Source of the DNA: Methylosinus sp. Sm6
GTDB taxonomy: Bacteria; Pseudomonadota; Alphaproteobacteria; Rhizobiales; Beijerinckiaceae
Assembly: GCF_019802345.1 (NCBI RefSeq)
Contig: NZ_JAINDZ010000013.1
Span: forward strand, 1 to 64,000
Direction of reading: 5' to 3'
DNA length: 64,000 bases
In this document: piece after piece, positions 35,771 to 44,621 of the stretch
How the letters are laid out: each line of letters opens with the position of its first letter
Position numbering within the stretch: position 1 is the first letter of the stretch
Notes under the pieces: generated by a model
The model's database searches: none
Told to the model about the DNA's origin: nothing
The model's input: only the letters and a program-made list of their open reading frames with translations
Position numbers and translations under genes: made by a program

Positions 35771-35967
35771 CTGCCCTGACAAGGTGCCGCGTTGACTGCT
35801 TTCCGAGCGCGCTGATATATCCGCGCTCGCGACAGGTTCCGGCGGTCCTCCCGATGACGGCGCAACCTCTGGAGGGCGCCGATGCGCGGCTATCGGGCAA
35901 GCACATTCGATCTGCGAGACGAGGGCGCGGGAGGGGGCGACGACCCCCGTCCTCGGGGATGAGCGCC

Positions 35968-36945
35968 ATGGGTGATTTCTCGCTGCATGGCGGCCGTCTG
36001 GCGACCGCCGCGAAGCTGTGGCCTGCCGCGCCGCTTCCGTGGATCGACCTCTCCACCGGGATCAATCCCGATCCCTATCCAGCGCCGCGCGCGAGCCGCG
36101 CGGCCCGGGCCCGCCTGCCCTTTCCCGAGGAGGTCGCCGCGCTGGAGGCGGCCGCCGGCGCCGTCTTCGGACTGCGCGATCCGGCGAATGTGGTCGCTCT
36201 TCCCGGCGCCGAGGCGGGGCTACGCCTCTTGCCGCATCTGCTCGGCGCCGAAACGGTGTTCGCGCCGGGGCCGACCTATGCGAGCCATGGCGAGGCGTGG
36301 GCGCAGGCCGGCGCGCGGCAGGTCGGCCGAGAGGAAGACGCCCGGACAATGGTGCTCGTCGACCCGAACAATCCCGACGGGAGGACGCAGGAGCGCGGCG
36401 CGCTCCTGGCTCTCGCCGATCGGCTGCGGTCGCGGGGCGGCTGGCTCATCGTCGACGAGAGCTTCGCCGACGTCTCGGACCGCCCGAGCATTGCCGCCGA
36501 GGGCCATTCGCGCATTCTGGCGCTGCGCTCCTTCGGCAAGTTTTATGGCCTCGCCGGGCTGCGGCTGGGCTTTGCGCTGGCGCCGCTCGAGACGGCGGCG
36601 CGGCTGCGACGGCTGCTCGGCGACTGGCCGATCGGCGCGGACGCCGTCGCCGCCGGCCTCGCCGCCTATGCGGACGCGACATGGCGCATCGCCGCCCGCG
36701 AGCGGCTTCGCGCCCGCGCCGATCGCCTGGACCGGATGCTCGCCCGCGCCGGGCTGAAGGTGATCGGCGGAACCTCCTTGTTCCGCCTGGCCGAGGCCGA
36801 TGACGCCGGCGCGCGCTTCGACCGGCTGGCGGCGGCGGGAATCCTCACGCGGCCCTTCGATCATTCACCGCGCTGGCTGCGCTTCGGGCTGCCGCGGGCG
36901 CGGGAGATGGCGCGGCTCGACGCGGCGCTGGCGAGACGCGCATGA
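35968..36945 (+). CDS. cobC: threonine-phosphate decarboxylase (cobalamin aminopropanol arm)
   Basis: A 325-residue fold-type-I PLP enzyme. MGDFSLHGGRLATAA and WIDLSTGINPDPYP are the typical N terminus of CobC/CobD L-threonine-O-3-phosphate decarboxylases, which make (R)-1-amino-2-propanol phosphate for adenosylcobalamin. VDPNNPDGR, VDESFADVSD and LRSFGKFYGLAGLRLGFAL (PLP-binding Lys in SFGKF) are present. ATG 35968 has GGGG about 9 nt upstream; ATG 35959 is in frame. It overlaps the cobD gene by 4 bp. I saw no cobalamin riboswitch upstream. Confidence 0.9.
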   Translation: MGDFSLHGGRLATAAKLWPAAPLPWIDLSTGINPDPYPAPRASRAARARLPFPEEVAALEAAAGAVFGLRDPANVVALPGAEAGLRLLPHLLGAETVFAPGPTYASHGEAWAQAGARQVGREEDARTMVLVDPNNPDGRTQERGALLALADRLRSRGGWLIVDESFADVSDRPSIAAEGHSRILALRSFGKFYGLAGLRLGFALAPLETAARLRRLLGDWPIGADAVAAGLAAYADATWRIAARERLRARADRLDRMLARAGLKVIGGTSLFRLAEADDAGARFDRLAAAGILTRPFDHSPRWLRFGLPRAREMARLDAALARRA

Positions 36946-37868
36946 GCGGGCTGACCCTGGCGGCGCTCGCGCTCGAGGCGGCGGTCGGCTATCCCGACCG
37001 CCTGCATCGACGCCTGCCGCATCCGGTCGTCCATGTCGGCGCGGCGCTGTCCGCCTTGGAGCGCCGATGGAACCGGCCCGAGCGCGGGGAAAGCGCGAAA
37101 AAAATCGCCGGGGCGGCGACATTGTTCCTCGTCGCCGGCGGCGCCGCGCTCGCCGGCGCCGTCGCCGCCCATGCTCTCGGCCACGGCCCTCTCGGAGCCT
37201 CCGCCCTTGCGCTTCTGGCGACGACCGGCCTCGCCCAGCGCAGCCTCTACGATCATGTCGCCGCCGTTCGTCGCGCGCTAGCGAGCGGGGACCTCGACGC
37301 AGGGCGAGAGGCCGTCGGCCGCATCGTCGGGCGTGATGTCGCCCGGCTCGACGCCGGCGATGTGGCGGCGGCGGCGCTGGAGAGCCTCGCCGAGAGCTTC
37401 AACGACGGAGTGGTCGCCCCGGCCTTCTGGCTGACGGTCGGCGGCCTGCCGGGGCTCTTCGCCTATAAGGCCGTGAACACCGCCGACAGCATGATCGGGC
37501 ACAAGGAGCCGCGCTGGCGCAGCTTCGGCTGGGCCTCGGCCCGCGCGGACGATCTGATGAATCTCGCGCCCTCGCGCCTCGCCGGGGCGCTGATCGCGCT
37601 CGCGGGCGGCGGCTGGCGCGTGATGCTGCGGGACGCCGGCAAGCACGCCTCGCCCAACGCCGGCTGGCCCGAGGCGGCGATGGCCGGCGCGCTCGGCCTG
37701 CGCCTGGGCGGCCCCGCCTCTTATGACGGCGCGCCGGTCGACCGTCCGCAGTTCGGCGATGGACGCCGGCCGCAGGCGCACGACCTCGGCCGCGGCCTGA
37801 ACCTCTATGTAAGGGCCTGCGGCCTGTTGTGGCTGCTCGCGGCGGGAGCGGCATGGCGCTGGCCGTGA
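36942..37868 (+). CDS. cobD: adenosylcobinamide-phosphate synthase (CbiB/CobD)
   Basis: A 308-residue integral membrane enzyme that attaches aminopropanol phosphate to adenosylcobyric acid. Family blocks: GYPDRLHRRLPHPVVHVGA near the N terminus, VGRDVARLDAGDVAAAALESLAESFNDGVVAP, FAYKAVNTADSMIGHKEPRW, FGWASARADDLMNLAPSRL and DAGKHASPNAGWPEAAMAGAL. It overlaps the preceding gene (ATGA). No other cob gene is in the window. The gap to the sulfatase gene holds the shared upstream element. Confidence 0.93.
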   Translation: MSGLTLAALALEAAVGYPDRLHRRLPHPVVHVGAALSALERRWNRPERGESAKKIAGAATLFLVAGGAALAGAVAAHALGHGPLGASALALLATTGLAQRSLYDHVAAVRRALASGDLDAGREAVGRIVGRDVARLDAGDVAAAALESLAESFNDGVVAPAFWLTVGGLPGLFAYKAVNTADSMIGHKEPRWRSFGWASARADDLMNLAPSRLAGALIALAGGGWRVMLRDAGKHASPNAGWPEAAMAGALGLRLGGPASYDGAPVDRPQFGDGRRPQAHDLGRGLNLYVRACGLLWLLAAGAAWRWP

Positions 37869-37911
37869 CTCCGAACGCCATCGAAACGGCATTGGAGGTG
37901 AGTCGGGGATA

Positions 37912-38022
37912 CCATGTACATGGGATGGGCCGCCCGCCCGCCTATTGCTAGAGAGGGACGAGTTCGAGATCACCCTCGAGTTCCGCCCGCGCGGACCGCC
38001 CCGCGCGGATGCGCTGTTCTCA
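37912..38022 (+). promoter_or_regulatory. conserved upstream element, copy 1 (before the sulfatase gene)
   Basis: The first ~81 nt, CCATGTACATGGGATGGGCC through GTTCCGCCCGCGC, match the complement of 44956-45025 plus flank with only about four differences; after an indel the block GCGCTGTTCTCA is also shared. It lies 40 nt before the sulfatase start. A stem GAGGG...CCCTC with the sequence TCGAGATCACCCTCGA can form in the centre. In the frame starting at ATG 37914 the differences change amino acids, so conservation is at the nucleotide level: candidate promoter/operator or 5' leader RNA. Confidence 0.65.
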
Positions 38023-38061
38023 GCGCTGCAATTTTTCGGCTCGACGTGGAAGAGATCGTCC

Positions 38062-40455
38062 ATGACTGCGCGCTTTGCCAAGACATCAGCCATTTCCGCG
38101 TTCGTCTCCGCCGCTCTCGGCCTTCTCGGCGCCGCGACGACCGCCGAACCGGCCCGCGCCGCCCCCAACATCCTCTTCGTCGTCCTCGACGACGTCGGCA
38201 TCGACCAATTGTCGATCTTCGGCTATGGCGGGGCGACTCCGCCCAAGACGCCCAACATGGCGAAGATCGCCGCCGCCGGCGTGCGTTTCTCCAACGTCTG
38301 GAGCATGCCGCAGTGCTCGTCGAGCCGCTCGACCTACTTCACCGGCCGCCTGCCGCCGCGCACCGGCGTCGGCCTGGCGATCCAGGAGAACCACCTGCCG
38401 CAAACCTACGTCTCCTCCTATGAGACGACCCTGCCGAGGCTGCTCGAGACCGCCGGCTACAAGAGCGCGCTGGTCGGCAAATACCATCTCGGCTCCGAGC
38501 GCGACCCGGCAGGCGACTGCGCCCCGGCCTCGCGCGGCTTCGACAGTTTCGCCGGCAACATGCGCTCCGGACCGCCGTCGATCGATCTGACCGCCGGCAA
38601 TGTCGATCCGACCGGCGGCCAGGTCTGCGGCTATTATCAGGGCCGCGCAGCCGGCGCCTGCTACACGCAGAGCTCGAGCGGCCTCTCCTGCCGCTACATC
38701 CGCTCCGACCAAACGGATTCCCAGACCTCGCCGGCCCGCGCCTGCCTGCAGCGCGGCGGCATCTTCACTCCCGGCAAGAACTGCGGCGCCGACACGCCGG
38801 CGGCGAGCGACTTCGACCGCTTCAACGCCTATTACGTCTGGCCGCGCACCGCCTTTTCCGGCAAGCGCTCGCCGACGCTGTCGAGCTGCGACGTCGGCTC
38901 GACGGTCGATCGCACCTATCTCACCGTCGCCCAGCAGAACGACGGCGTGAGCTGGTGGAAGAGCCAGACCGGGCCGCGCATGCTGACACTGTCGTTCAAC
39001 GCCATCCACGCCCCGTTGCAAAAGCCGCCGACCACCCTCGTCCCCGACCCGGACAATGCGCCGTCGACCTGCAACGCCATGGTGCCCGACCGCAATTTGC
39101 TCAATCTGGCGATCGAGAGCCTCGACACCGCCATCGGCCGCACCCTCGCCCAGATGGGTCTCGCCCAGCTCGCCGCCGATGGCCGCACCATCGCACAGCT
39201 GAACCTCGGCGACACCCTGGTGGCGATCATCGGCGACAACGGCAGCTTCGGCCCCACCGTGCGGGCGACCGACGGCTTCGACGCCGGCCGCTCCAAGGGC
39301 ACGACCTATCAGACCGGCGTCTGGGTTCCGCTGATCGTCGCCGGCGCGCAGGTGGTCCAGCCCGGGCGCGTCGTCGACGCGCTGATCAACACCGCCGACC
39401 TCTACGGCCTCTTCGCCGCCGTGGCCGGCCTCGACGCCGCCAAAATGACGCCGCCGTCCCACCGCCTCGACAGCATCCCGATGCGCGCCTATTTGACCGA
39501 TCCGACGGCGACCCCGACCCGCCAGATCAACTACACGGAGATCAACTCCGGCACCTTCACCCCCGATCTCGCCGAGCGCAGCTGGCCCTGCGTCATCGGC
39601 TCCCAGTGCTCGGACGTCCTGTTCCCGACCGAGGGGTTCTGCAAAGACAATGGCGGGGTCTGGTACGGGCCGGGCGCCGCCACCCAATATTCCTCGTGCT
39701 GCGCCGTCGCCGCCGCCAACCCCTCGGCCGGCGTCACGCCGATGGCGGTGCGCCAGCGCGCCGCCCGCGACATCCGCTGGAAGCTGGTGCGCAGCGAGAA
39801 AATGAACTGCTCCAAGCCGCTCGCCGGCTCCGGCCAGCAGCCGGTGGTCCCTTGGGCCGAATACGCCACCCAGAGCAAGGACGAGTTCTACGACCTGAAG
39901 AAGGTCGCCGGCGCCAATCCCGCCGGCATGGATTACGCCGCCAACGACAAGCTCGCCTCTTGCGCCGCCGCCGACCCGGCGACCTGCCTGCCGTCGAACC
40001 TGCGTTCGACCTACCGCAAGCTCGCCGCCGAGATCGACCGCATCGCCGACGAGACCAGCGAGGAGGCCGCCTGCCGCGCCAAGGGCGACGGCAACCTCGA
40101 CATGCGCATCAATCGCCAGGACATCGCCGGCTGGAACGCCTTCGCCGGCAAGGGTCCGAGCCGCTACGACATCAATGTCGACGGCGAGACCGACGAGGAT
40201 GATCTGGCGATCATCCGCGCCAATCTCGGCCACACCTGCATGTCGGTCTGCCGCCGCGCCGATCTCAATCGCAACGGCAAGGTGGGCGAGGCCGATCTGG
40301 CGCTGCTGCGCGCCCAGTTCGGCCCCTGCAAGGACACGCTGTGCGGCGGCGATCTCGACGGCGACGGCCGGGTCGGCGCCAGCGACGAGGTCAAGATGCT
40401 CAAGGTCATCGGCATCTGCGGCGGCGGCGCGCGCTCCGCCGCCATCGGCCACTGA
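38062..40455 (+). CDS. secreted type I sulfatase with C-terminal dockerin-like calcium loops
   Basis: A 797-residue exported sulfatase. Signal peptide at 1-34 (ISAFVSAALGLLGAATTAEPARA). The catalytic domain opens NILFVVLDDVG (metal ligands Asp43, Asp44), then QCSSSRSTYFTGR with Cys85, the residue to be oxidised to formylglycine (C-x-x-S-R form; Ser replaces the usual Pro/Ala), VGKYHLGS, and IIGDNGSFG (metal-binding Asp-Asn). Numerous Cys suggest disulfides. From about residue 675 the protein carries repeated EF-hand-like loops: DINVDGETDEDD (from 703), DLNRNGKVGEAD, DLDGDGRVGASD, as in dockerins. The maturase gene follows after 5 bp. Confidence 0.92.
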   Translation: MTARFAKTSAISAFVSAALGLLGAATTAEPARAAPNILFVVLDDVGIDQLSIFGYGGATPPKTPNMAKIAAAGVRFSNVWSMPQCSSSRSTYFTGRLPPRTGVGLAIQENHLPQTYVSSYETTLPRLLETAGYKSALVGKYHLGSERDPAGDCAPASRGFDSFAGNMRSGPPSIDLTAGNVDPTGGQVCGYYQGRAAGACYTQSSSGLSCRYIRSDQTDSQTSPARACLQRGGIFTPGKNCGADTPAASDFDRFNAYYVWPRTAFSGKRSPTLSSCDVGSTVDRTYLTVAQQNDGVSWWKSQTGPRMLTLSFNAIHAPLQKPPTTLVPDPDNAPSTCNAMVPDRNLLNLAIESLDTAIGRTLAQMGLAQLAADGRTIAQLNLGDTLVAIIGDNGSFGPTVRATDGFDAGRSKGTTYQTGVWVPLIVAGAQVVQPGRVVDALINTADLYGLFAAVAGLDAAKMTPPSHRLDSIPMRAYLTDPTATPTRQINYTEINSGTFTPDLAERSWPCVIGSQCSDVLFPTEGFCKDNGGVWYGPGAATQYSSCCAVAAANPSAGVTPMAVRQRAARDIRWKLVRSEKMNCSKPLAGSGQQPVVPWAEYATQSKDEFYDLKKVAGANPAGMDYAANDKLASCAAADPATCLPSNLRSTYRKLAAEIDRIADETSEEAACRAKGDGNLDMRINRQDIAGWNAFAGKGPSRYDINVDGETDEDDLAIIRANLGHTCMSVCRRADLNRNGKVGEADLALLRAQFGPCKDTLCGGDLDGDGRVGASDEVKMLKVIGICGGGARSAAIGH

Positions 40456-40460
40456 CCGGC

Positions 40461-41531
40461 ATGGCCCACGCCGCCGCCCGCGCCATGTCGCTCATCGCCG
40501 TTGCGACGGCGGTCGGATTCGCGCTGGCGATGTCGCAGGCGCGCGCCATCGACCCGCAGGCCCGTCTCTGCCGCGCTTATGCCGGCAAGCCCAAGGGCTT
40601 CGGCGCCGGCGACGCCCGCGCCCTCACTGCCGGCATGTCGTGGGCGCCCGGCGGGGCGTTCCTCATGGGCTCGGAGGACTTCTATCCGGAGGAGCGCCCG
40701 GCCCACCGCGTCTCGGTCGGCGGCTTCTGGATCGATCGCCATGAGGTTACCAACGCTCAGTTCGCCGCCTTCGTCGCCGCCACCGGCTGGCGCACCGTCG
40801 CCGAGACCGGCCTCGACCCGAAGGACTATCCGGGCCTGCCCGCCGAGCTCATCGCGCCGGGCTCGATGGTCTTCGTCATGCCGACGACGAACCCCGGCCG
40901 CTCGCGACCCGAGAGCTGGTGGCGTTACGTCCACGGCGCCGACTGGCGCCATCCCGGCGGCCCCGGCACCTCGATCGACGGCAAGGACGCGGAACCGGTG
41001 GTGCATGTCGCCTGGCGCGACGCCCGCGCCTATGCCGACTGGCTCGGCCGCGACCTGCCGACCGAGGCGGAATGGGAATATGCCGCCCGCGGCGGGCTAG
41101 AGGGCCGGCCCTACGCCTGGGGCTCGGAGGTCCGTCCCGACGGACGTTACATGGCCAATAGCTGGCAGGGGGCGTTCCCGGTCTTCGACGAGGCCTCCGA
41201 CGGCTTCCACGGCCTCGCCCCGGTCGGCTGCTACGCGCCCAATGGTCTCGGCCTGTTCGACATGACCGGCAATGTCTGGGAATGGACGGGCGACTGGTGG
41301 GCCCCCGGCCACGCCGCCGAGGCGAGCCGCGATCCACAGGGTCCGACACGCAGCCCTGGCGGCGACGAGGCCCTCGCCGCTCGGGTGATCAAGGGCGGCT
41401 CCTGGCTCTGCTCGTCCAACTACTGCGGCCGCTACCGCCCCGCCGCCCGCCAGCCGCACGAGATCGACCTCGGCGCCTCGCACCTCGGCTTCCGCACCGT
41501 CTTGCGCGGGCGCCCGCCGCCTGCTCCGTGA
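40461..41531 (+). CDS. formylglycine-generating enzyme (SUMF1/FGE) with apparent signal peptide
   Basis: A 356-residue FGE that converts the sulfatase active-site Cys to formylglycine. It matches the FGE fold: MSWAPGGAFLMGSEDFYPEERPAHRV, FWIDRHEVTNAQFAAFV, LPTEAEWEYAARGG, GLFDMTGNVWEWTGDWW and GGSWLCSSNYCGRYRPAAR. The last block keeps both copper-binding/catalytic cysteines (Cys317, Cys322, spaced as in human FGE 336/341). The first ~29 residues (LIAVATAVGFALAMSQARA) look like a Sec signal peptide, unlike most cytosolic bacterial FGEs. It begins 5 bp after the sulfatase stop. Confidence 0.93.
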   Translation: MAHAAARAMSLIAVATAVGFALAMSQARAIDPQARLCRAYAGKPKGFGAGDARALTAGMSWAPGGAFLMGSEDFYPEERPAHRVSVGGFWIDRHEVTNAQFAAFVAATGWRTVAETGLDPKDYPGLPAELIAPGSMVFVMPTTNPGRSRPESWWRYVHGADWRHPGGPGTSIDGKDAEPVVHVAWRDARAYADWLGRDLPTEAEWEYAARGGLEGRPYAWGSEVRPDGRYMANSWQGAFPVFDEASDGFHGLAPVGCYAPNGLGLFDMTGNVWEWTGDWWAPGHAAEASRDPQGPTRSPGGDEALAARVIKGGSWLCSSNYCGRYRPAARQPHEIDLGASHLGFRTVLRGRPPPAP

Positions 41532-41786
41532 GCCGCGCGCGGCGATGTGATCTCGTCCCGTCCCGTCGCGTCCGCCGATCGCTTCGACCAGTCCAGTCCG
41601 CCGCGCCCGCGGCCTGCATATGGGCGGCTGCCGGATTTAGGGCGCCACGCTTGCTTAGATCGGCTCGCTGTGTAGCTTCGCGCAGAATGGTCTTACATCC
41701 TGAGTGAGCAGGCGTCGCAGCGTCGTTCGGACGGCTCCATGGATGAGGCTTCGAGCACGAAAGCGCAGTGCGACGGGAGGGAGAAC

Positions 41787-42488
41787 ATGCGAGAGCCGCC
41801 GGCGCGCGCGACCGGAGAGAGCGAGACTCCGCCTCGCTGCCGCATTCTGCTCGTCGAGGACGATGGGCCGATCCGCGAGCGGCTCGCCCGGGTGATCGGC
41901 GCTTGGCCGCACGGCGAATTGCTCGCGGCCTGCTCCACCCTGGCGGAGGCGACGGCGGTCATCGACAGCCGGGGCGTCGATCTTCTCGTCACCGATCTCA
42001 AGCTGCCGGATGGGCACGGCGTTCAAGCAATTCGCCTTCTGCGCGCCGCGCATCCCGAGGCGGAAGCCATGGTGATATCGGCGCTGGCCGATGATCGCAG
42101 CGTCATCGAGGCGATCGAGGCCGGCGCCTCCGGTTATCTCCTCAAGGATAGCGATCCGATCGATATTCTCGACGCCATCGCCGATCTTCTAGCGGGCCGT
42201 TCGCCGATCTCCTCGACGATCGCCCGCACGATCATTCGCCGGATATCCGGTCACGCGCCGGCGCGCGAGCAGGATGCGCCAACTGCGGCGGAACGCCTCA
42301 CGCCGCGCGAGATGGACATATTGCGCGGCATCGCCAAAGGCCTCACCTATGCCGAACTGGCGGCGCATCTGCAGATTTCGCGGCAGACCGTGCCCGCGCA
42401 CATCAAGAACGTCTACCGCAAGCTGCAATCGAACAACCGTTCCGAAGCCGTCTACGAAGCGTCGCGCCGAGGCCTCATCCGACTATGA
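41787..42488 (+). CDS. NarL/LuxR-type response regulator
   Basis: A 233-residue two-component regulator. Receiver domain about 18-135 with acidic pocket VEDD (24-26), phospho-acceptor Asp70 in LLVTDLKLPDG, and Lys in SGYLLKDSD. A GerE/LuxR helix-turn-helix at about 163-225 (LTPREMDILRGIAKGL, ISRQTVPAHIKNVYRKL) binds DNA. GGGAGGGAG sits just upstream of ATG 41787; an in-frame ATG lies at 41739. It overlaps the partner kinase gene by 4 bp and follows the sulfatase-FGE pair by 255 bp, so it may control it (inference). Confidence 0.92.
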   Translation: MREPPARATGESETPPRCRILLVEDDGPIRERLARVIGAWPHGELLAACSTLAEATAVIDSRGVDLLVTDLKLPDGHGVQAIRLLRAAHPEAEAMVISALADDRSVIEAIEAGASGYLLKDSDPIDILDAIADLLAGRSPISSTIARTIIRRISGHAPAREQDAPTAAERLTPREMDILRGIAKGLTYAELAAHLQISRQTVPAHIKNVYRKLQSNNRSEAVYEASRRGLIRL

Positions 42489-44311
42489 GCCGGCGGCATC
42501 GGCTCGGCGGCGCGATCCTCGCTGTCGCCGCCTTGGGCGCGGCGATCGCCGGCTCCTTCGCCATTCTCCCCGAGCCCGCCGACGCCATCGTCGTCGATCG
42601 CGCCGTCCTGCGGTTGGAGAGCGGCTCCATGCGCGACATTCGCCTTCCGCCGAGCGCGGCGGAGCGCCGCCTCGCTGCGGCGGAGCGCGTTGCTTATCTG
42701 CTGCGCGTCGATCTGGCGTCGCCGCCGGGAGAGCCGCTGTTCCTGCTCGTTCCCCCGACGGGACAGGATTTCGCATTATCGCTCAATGGAGAGCCGATCT
42801 ACGACAGCGACCTTCGCAGGATCTGGGCGGACCCGATCATGCGCGGCTCACTGCTCGTTCGTCTGCCGCGCTCCCTGCTGCGCGCCGGCTCCAATGAATT
42901 GGCCTTCACTTTCGAGAAGTCGCAGACGATCATTCCGGCGCGCATGGGACGAGTCTTCGTCGGCGGCGGATCGGCGCTCGCTCCCGCTTTCAAGCTCCGC
43001 AATCTGATCGAGACACATTTGAAGGTGGCGGCGCTGGCGGCGCAGGCGCTGTTCGCGATCGGCATTCTGATCGCTTATCTCTATCGTCCGAGGGACCGTC
43101 TCTTCGCCTGGCTGGCCGCGGCGGCCCTGCTCACATTGATCGTGTCGGCCGGTCTGATCGTGGAGCTCGACAGCAATCGCAGCTTCATTCGGCCGCATAT
43201 CATCGCGCTTCTTCCGGCGACCGGCCTCGCGACCATCGGCGTCGCCCTCGGTCTGCTCGGCCGGCGTCCGCCATTCGCGCTCGCGGCGGCCGCCGCCGCG
43301 ATTCCGGTCGTCCTGAGCTCGGCGTTGGTTGCCGGCGCGATCTCCAGAGAAACCGTCGCGGCGGTCGGCGTGGCTCTCAATCTGGCGGCGGTCGCCGTCG
43401 CTCTGGTCGTCCTCGCCTGGGGAGCTGTCCGGCGTCATAGCGCCGACGCGGGATTGCTGCTGGCGCCCGTCTTCCTTCTGGCATGGTTCCAGACTCGCGA
43501 CGCCGGCATGCTGTTCGGCTTTTTCGACGGCGAGATCGTGATCGCGCCCTATGCGCGGCCGCTCGTGCTCGCCGCCTTGCTCGTCATCTTGATGCGAAGC
43601 CTGGCGCTGAGCCTCGATAAGCTCGATCGTGCGAACGAGCATCTGAATGCGAGGCTCGAAGAGCGCGAGGCGGAACTGGCGGCGCTCCATCTGGAGGAAC
43701 GCCGGGAGGCGGCGAGGCTGGTCCGGGAAGAGGAGCGCCAGAGGCTGACGCGCGATCTGCACGATGGAATCAGCGGGCACCTGATTTCCATCATCGCCAT
43801 GGCCGAGCGTTCGCCGGCCGACGCCAGATTTATCGAGCAGATCGCGCGGGAGGCGCTCGACGATCTGCGGCTCGTCATAAACTCTCTGGATCTCGAGGAC
43901 CATGAACTGCCGCTCGCCCTCGCGACCCTGCGTGAGCGGCTCGCCCCCCGGCTCGCGCGCATCGGCGTCGACCTCTGCTGGTCCAATGACGGGCTCGCGG
44001 AAGTGACCGGCGTCACGCCCGGCAATGCGCTGATGATTCTCCGTATCGTGCAGGAGGCGGTCACCAATGCGATCAAGCACGGCCCGGCCCGGCGCATCGT
44101 GATCCGCGCCGGCCGGGCGCCCGATGGCGCGGTGATCACCATCGAGAACGACGGCCGACCCTTCGCCATCGGCGCCTCGGCCGGCTGGGGCGTCGAGAAC
44201 ATGCGCCAACGCGCGCGGCGACTGGGCGGAGACCTCGAGATCCGCGCTTTCGACGCCGGAACGCGCGTGACGATCACGCTGCCGTCTCGGTTGCCAGATC
44301 TCAACGGATGA
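42485..44311 (+). CDS. membrane sensor histidine kinase, NarX/UhpB (HisKA_3) class
   Basis: A 608-residue kinase. An N-terminal helix (8-30) precedes a periplasmic beta-rich domain (about 35-180, 7TMR-DISM-extracellular-like) and seven or so hydrophobic helices (183-372; 7TM-DISM layout). A short coiled coil leads to HisKA_3 with phospho-acceptor His426 in LTRDLHDGISGH, then HATPase_c with RIVQEAVTNAIKHG (N-box), TIENDGRPF and GWGVENMRQRARRLGGDL. It is the cognate partner of the overlapping NarL-type regulator. The 7TM-DISM type senses extracytoplasmic ligands, often carbohydrates. Confidence 0.92.
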   Translation: MSRRHRLGGAILAVAALGAAIAGSFAILPEPADAIVVDRAVLRLESGSMRDIRLPPSAAERRLAAAERVAYLLRVDLASPPGEPLFLLVPPTGQDFALSLNGEPIYDSDLRRIWADPIMRGSLLVRLPRSLLRAGSNELAFTFEKSQTIIPARMGRVFVGGGSALAPAFKLRNLIETHLKVAALAAQALFAIGILIAYLYRPRDRLFAWLAAAALLTLIVSAGLIVELDSNRSFIRPHIIALLPATGLATIGVALGLLGRRPPFALAAAAAAIPVVLSSALVAGAISRETVAAVGVALNLAAVAVALVVLAWGAVRRHSADAGLLLAPVFLLAWFQTRDAGMLFGFFDGEIVIAPYARPLVLAALLVILMRSLALSLDKLDRANEHLNARLEEREAELAALHLEERREAARLVREEERQRLTRDLHDGISGHLISIIAMAERSPADARFIEQIAREALDDLRLVINSLDLEDHELPLALATLRERLAPRLARIGVDLCWSNDGLAEVTGVTPGNALMILRIVQEAVTNAIKHGPARRIVIRAGRAPDGAVITIENDGRPFAIGASAGWGVENMRQRARRLGGDLEIRAFDAGTRVTITLPSRLPDLNG

Positions 44312-44344
44312 ACCGCGCGCGACGACGAGGCGGTCGCCGCGCCC

Positions 44345-44578
44345 TCAGCGAGGGCCGATACGATTGACGGGGCCTCCGAGATTGGCGCCGCCGCGGGGCC
44401 GAACGACGACGGCCCCGTGTCTGACGACGCGCGGCGCCGGCGCGATCCTTGCTCCGGGCCGCGCGACGCAGCCTTTGGGCACACCGGCATATTTGCAGTA
44501 GACGACGGCGTCCGCTGGCGTGATCGCCATCGCCAGACCGAGGATGCAAAAGCCGGAACGCAGCATGAGTGTTGTCAT
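44345..44578 (-). CDS. small secreted cysteine-containing protein
   Basis: A 77-residue protein with a signal peptide (MTTLMLRSGFCILGLAMAITPADA) and a mature part starting VVYCKYAGVPKGCVARPG, a Tyr-Cys-x5-Pro-x-Gly-Cys pattern that recurs, from memory, in small exported proteins of Hyphomicrobiales; the tail is Arg/Gly/Pro-rich. AAGGAG lies 7 nt upstream of ATG 44578. Function unknown. It converges on the histidine kinase gene. Confidence 0.65.
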   Translation of the reverse strand: MTTLMLRSGFCILGLAMAITPADAVVYCKYAGVPKGCVARPGARIAPAPRVVRHGAVVVRPRGGANLGGPVNRIGPR

Positions 44579-44621
44579 CGTCGATCTCCTTTTCCCGATC
44601 GGCCGCTCGCGCATCGGCGCA

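Noticed and set aside
35820-35967. Possible cobalamin riboswitch before cobC (GACAGGTTCCGGCGG... looked promising).
   Set aside because: The conserved B12 box and the GCCCCCGCAACTG-type segment are not present in order; resemblance is limited to a short GC-rich stretch.
37914-38060. Short conserved peptide (MYMGWA..RP..AREGR) encoded within both copies of the upstream element.
   Set aside because: Almost every nucleotide difference between the copies changes the amino acid, and no ribosome site is obvious, so conservation is better explained at DNA/RNA level.
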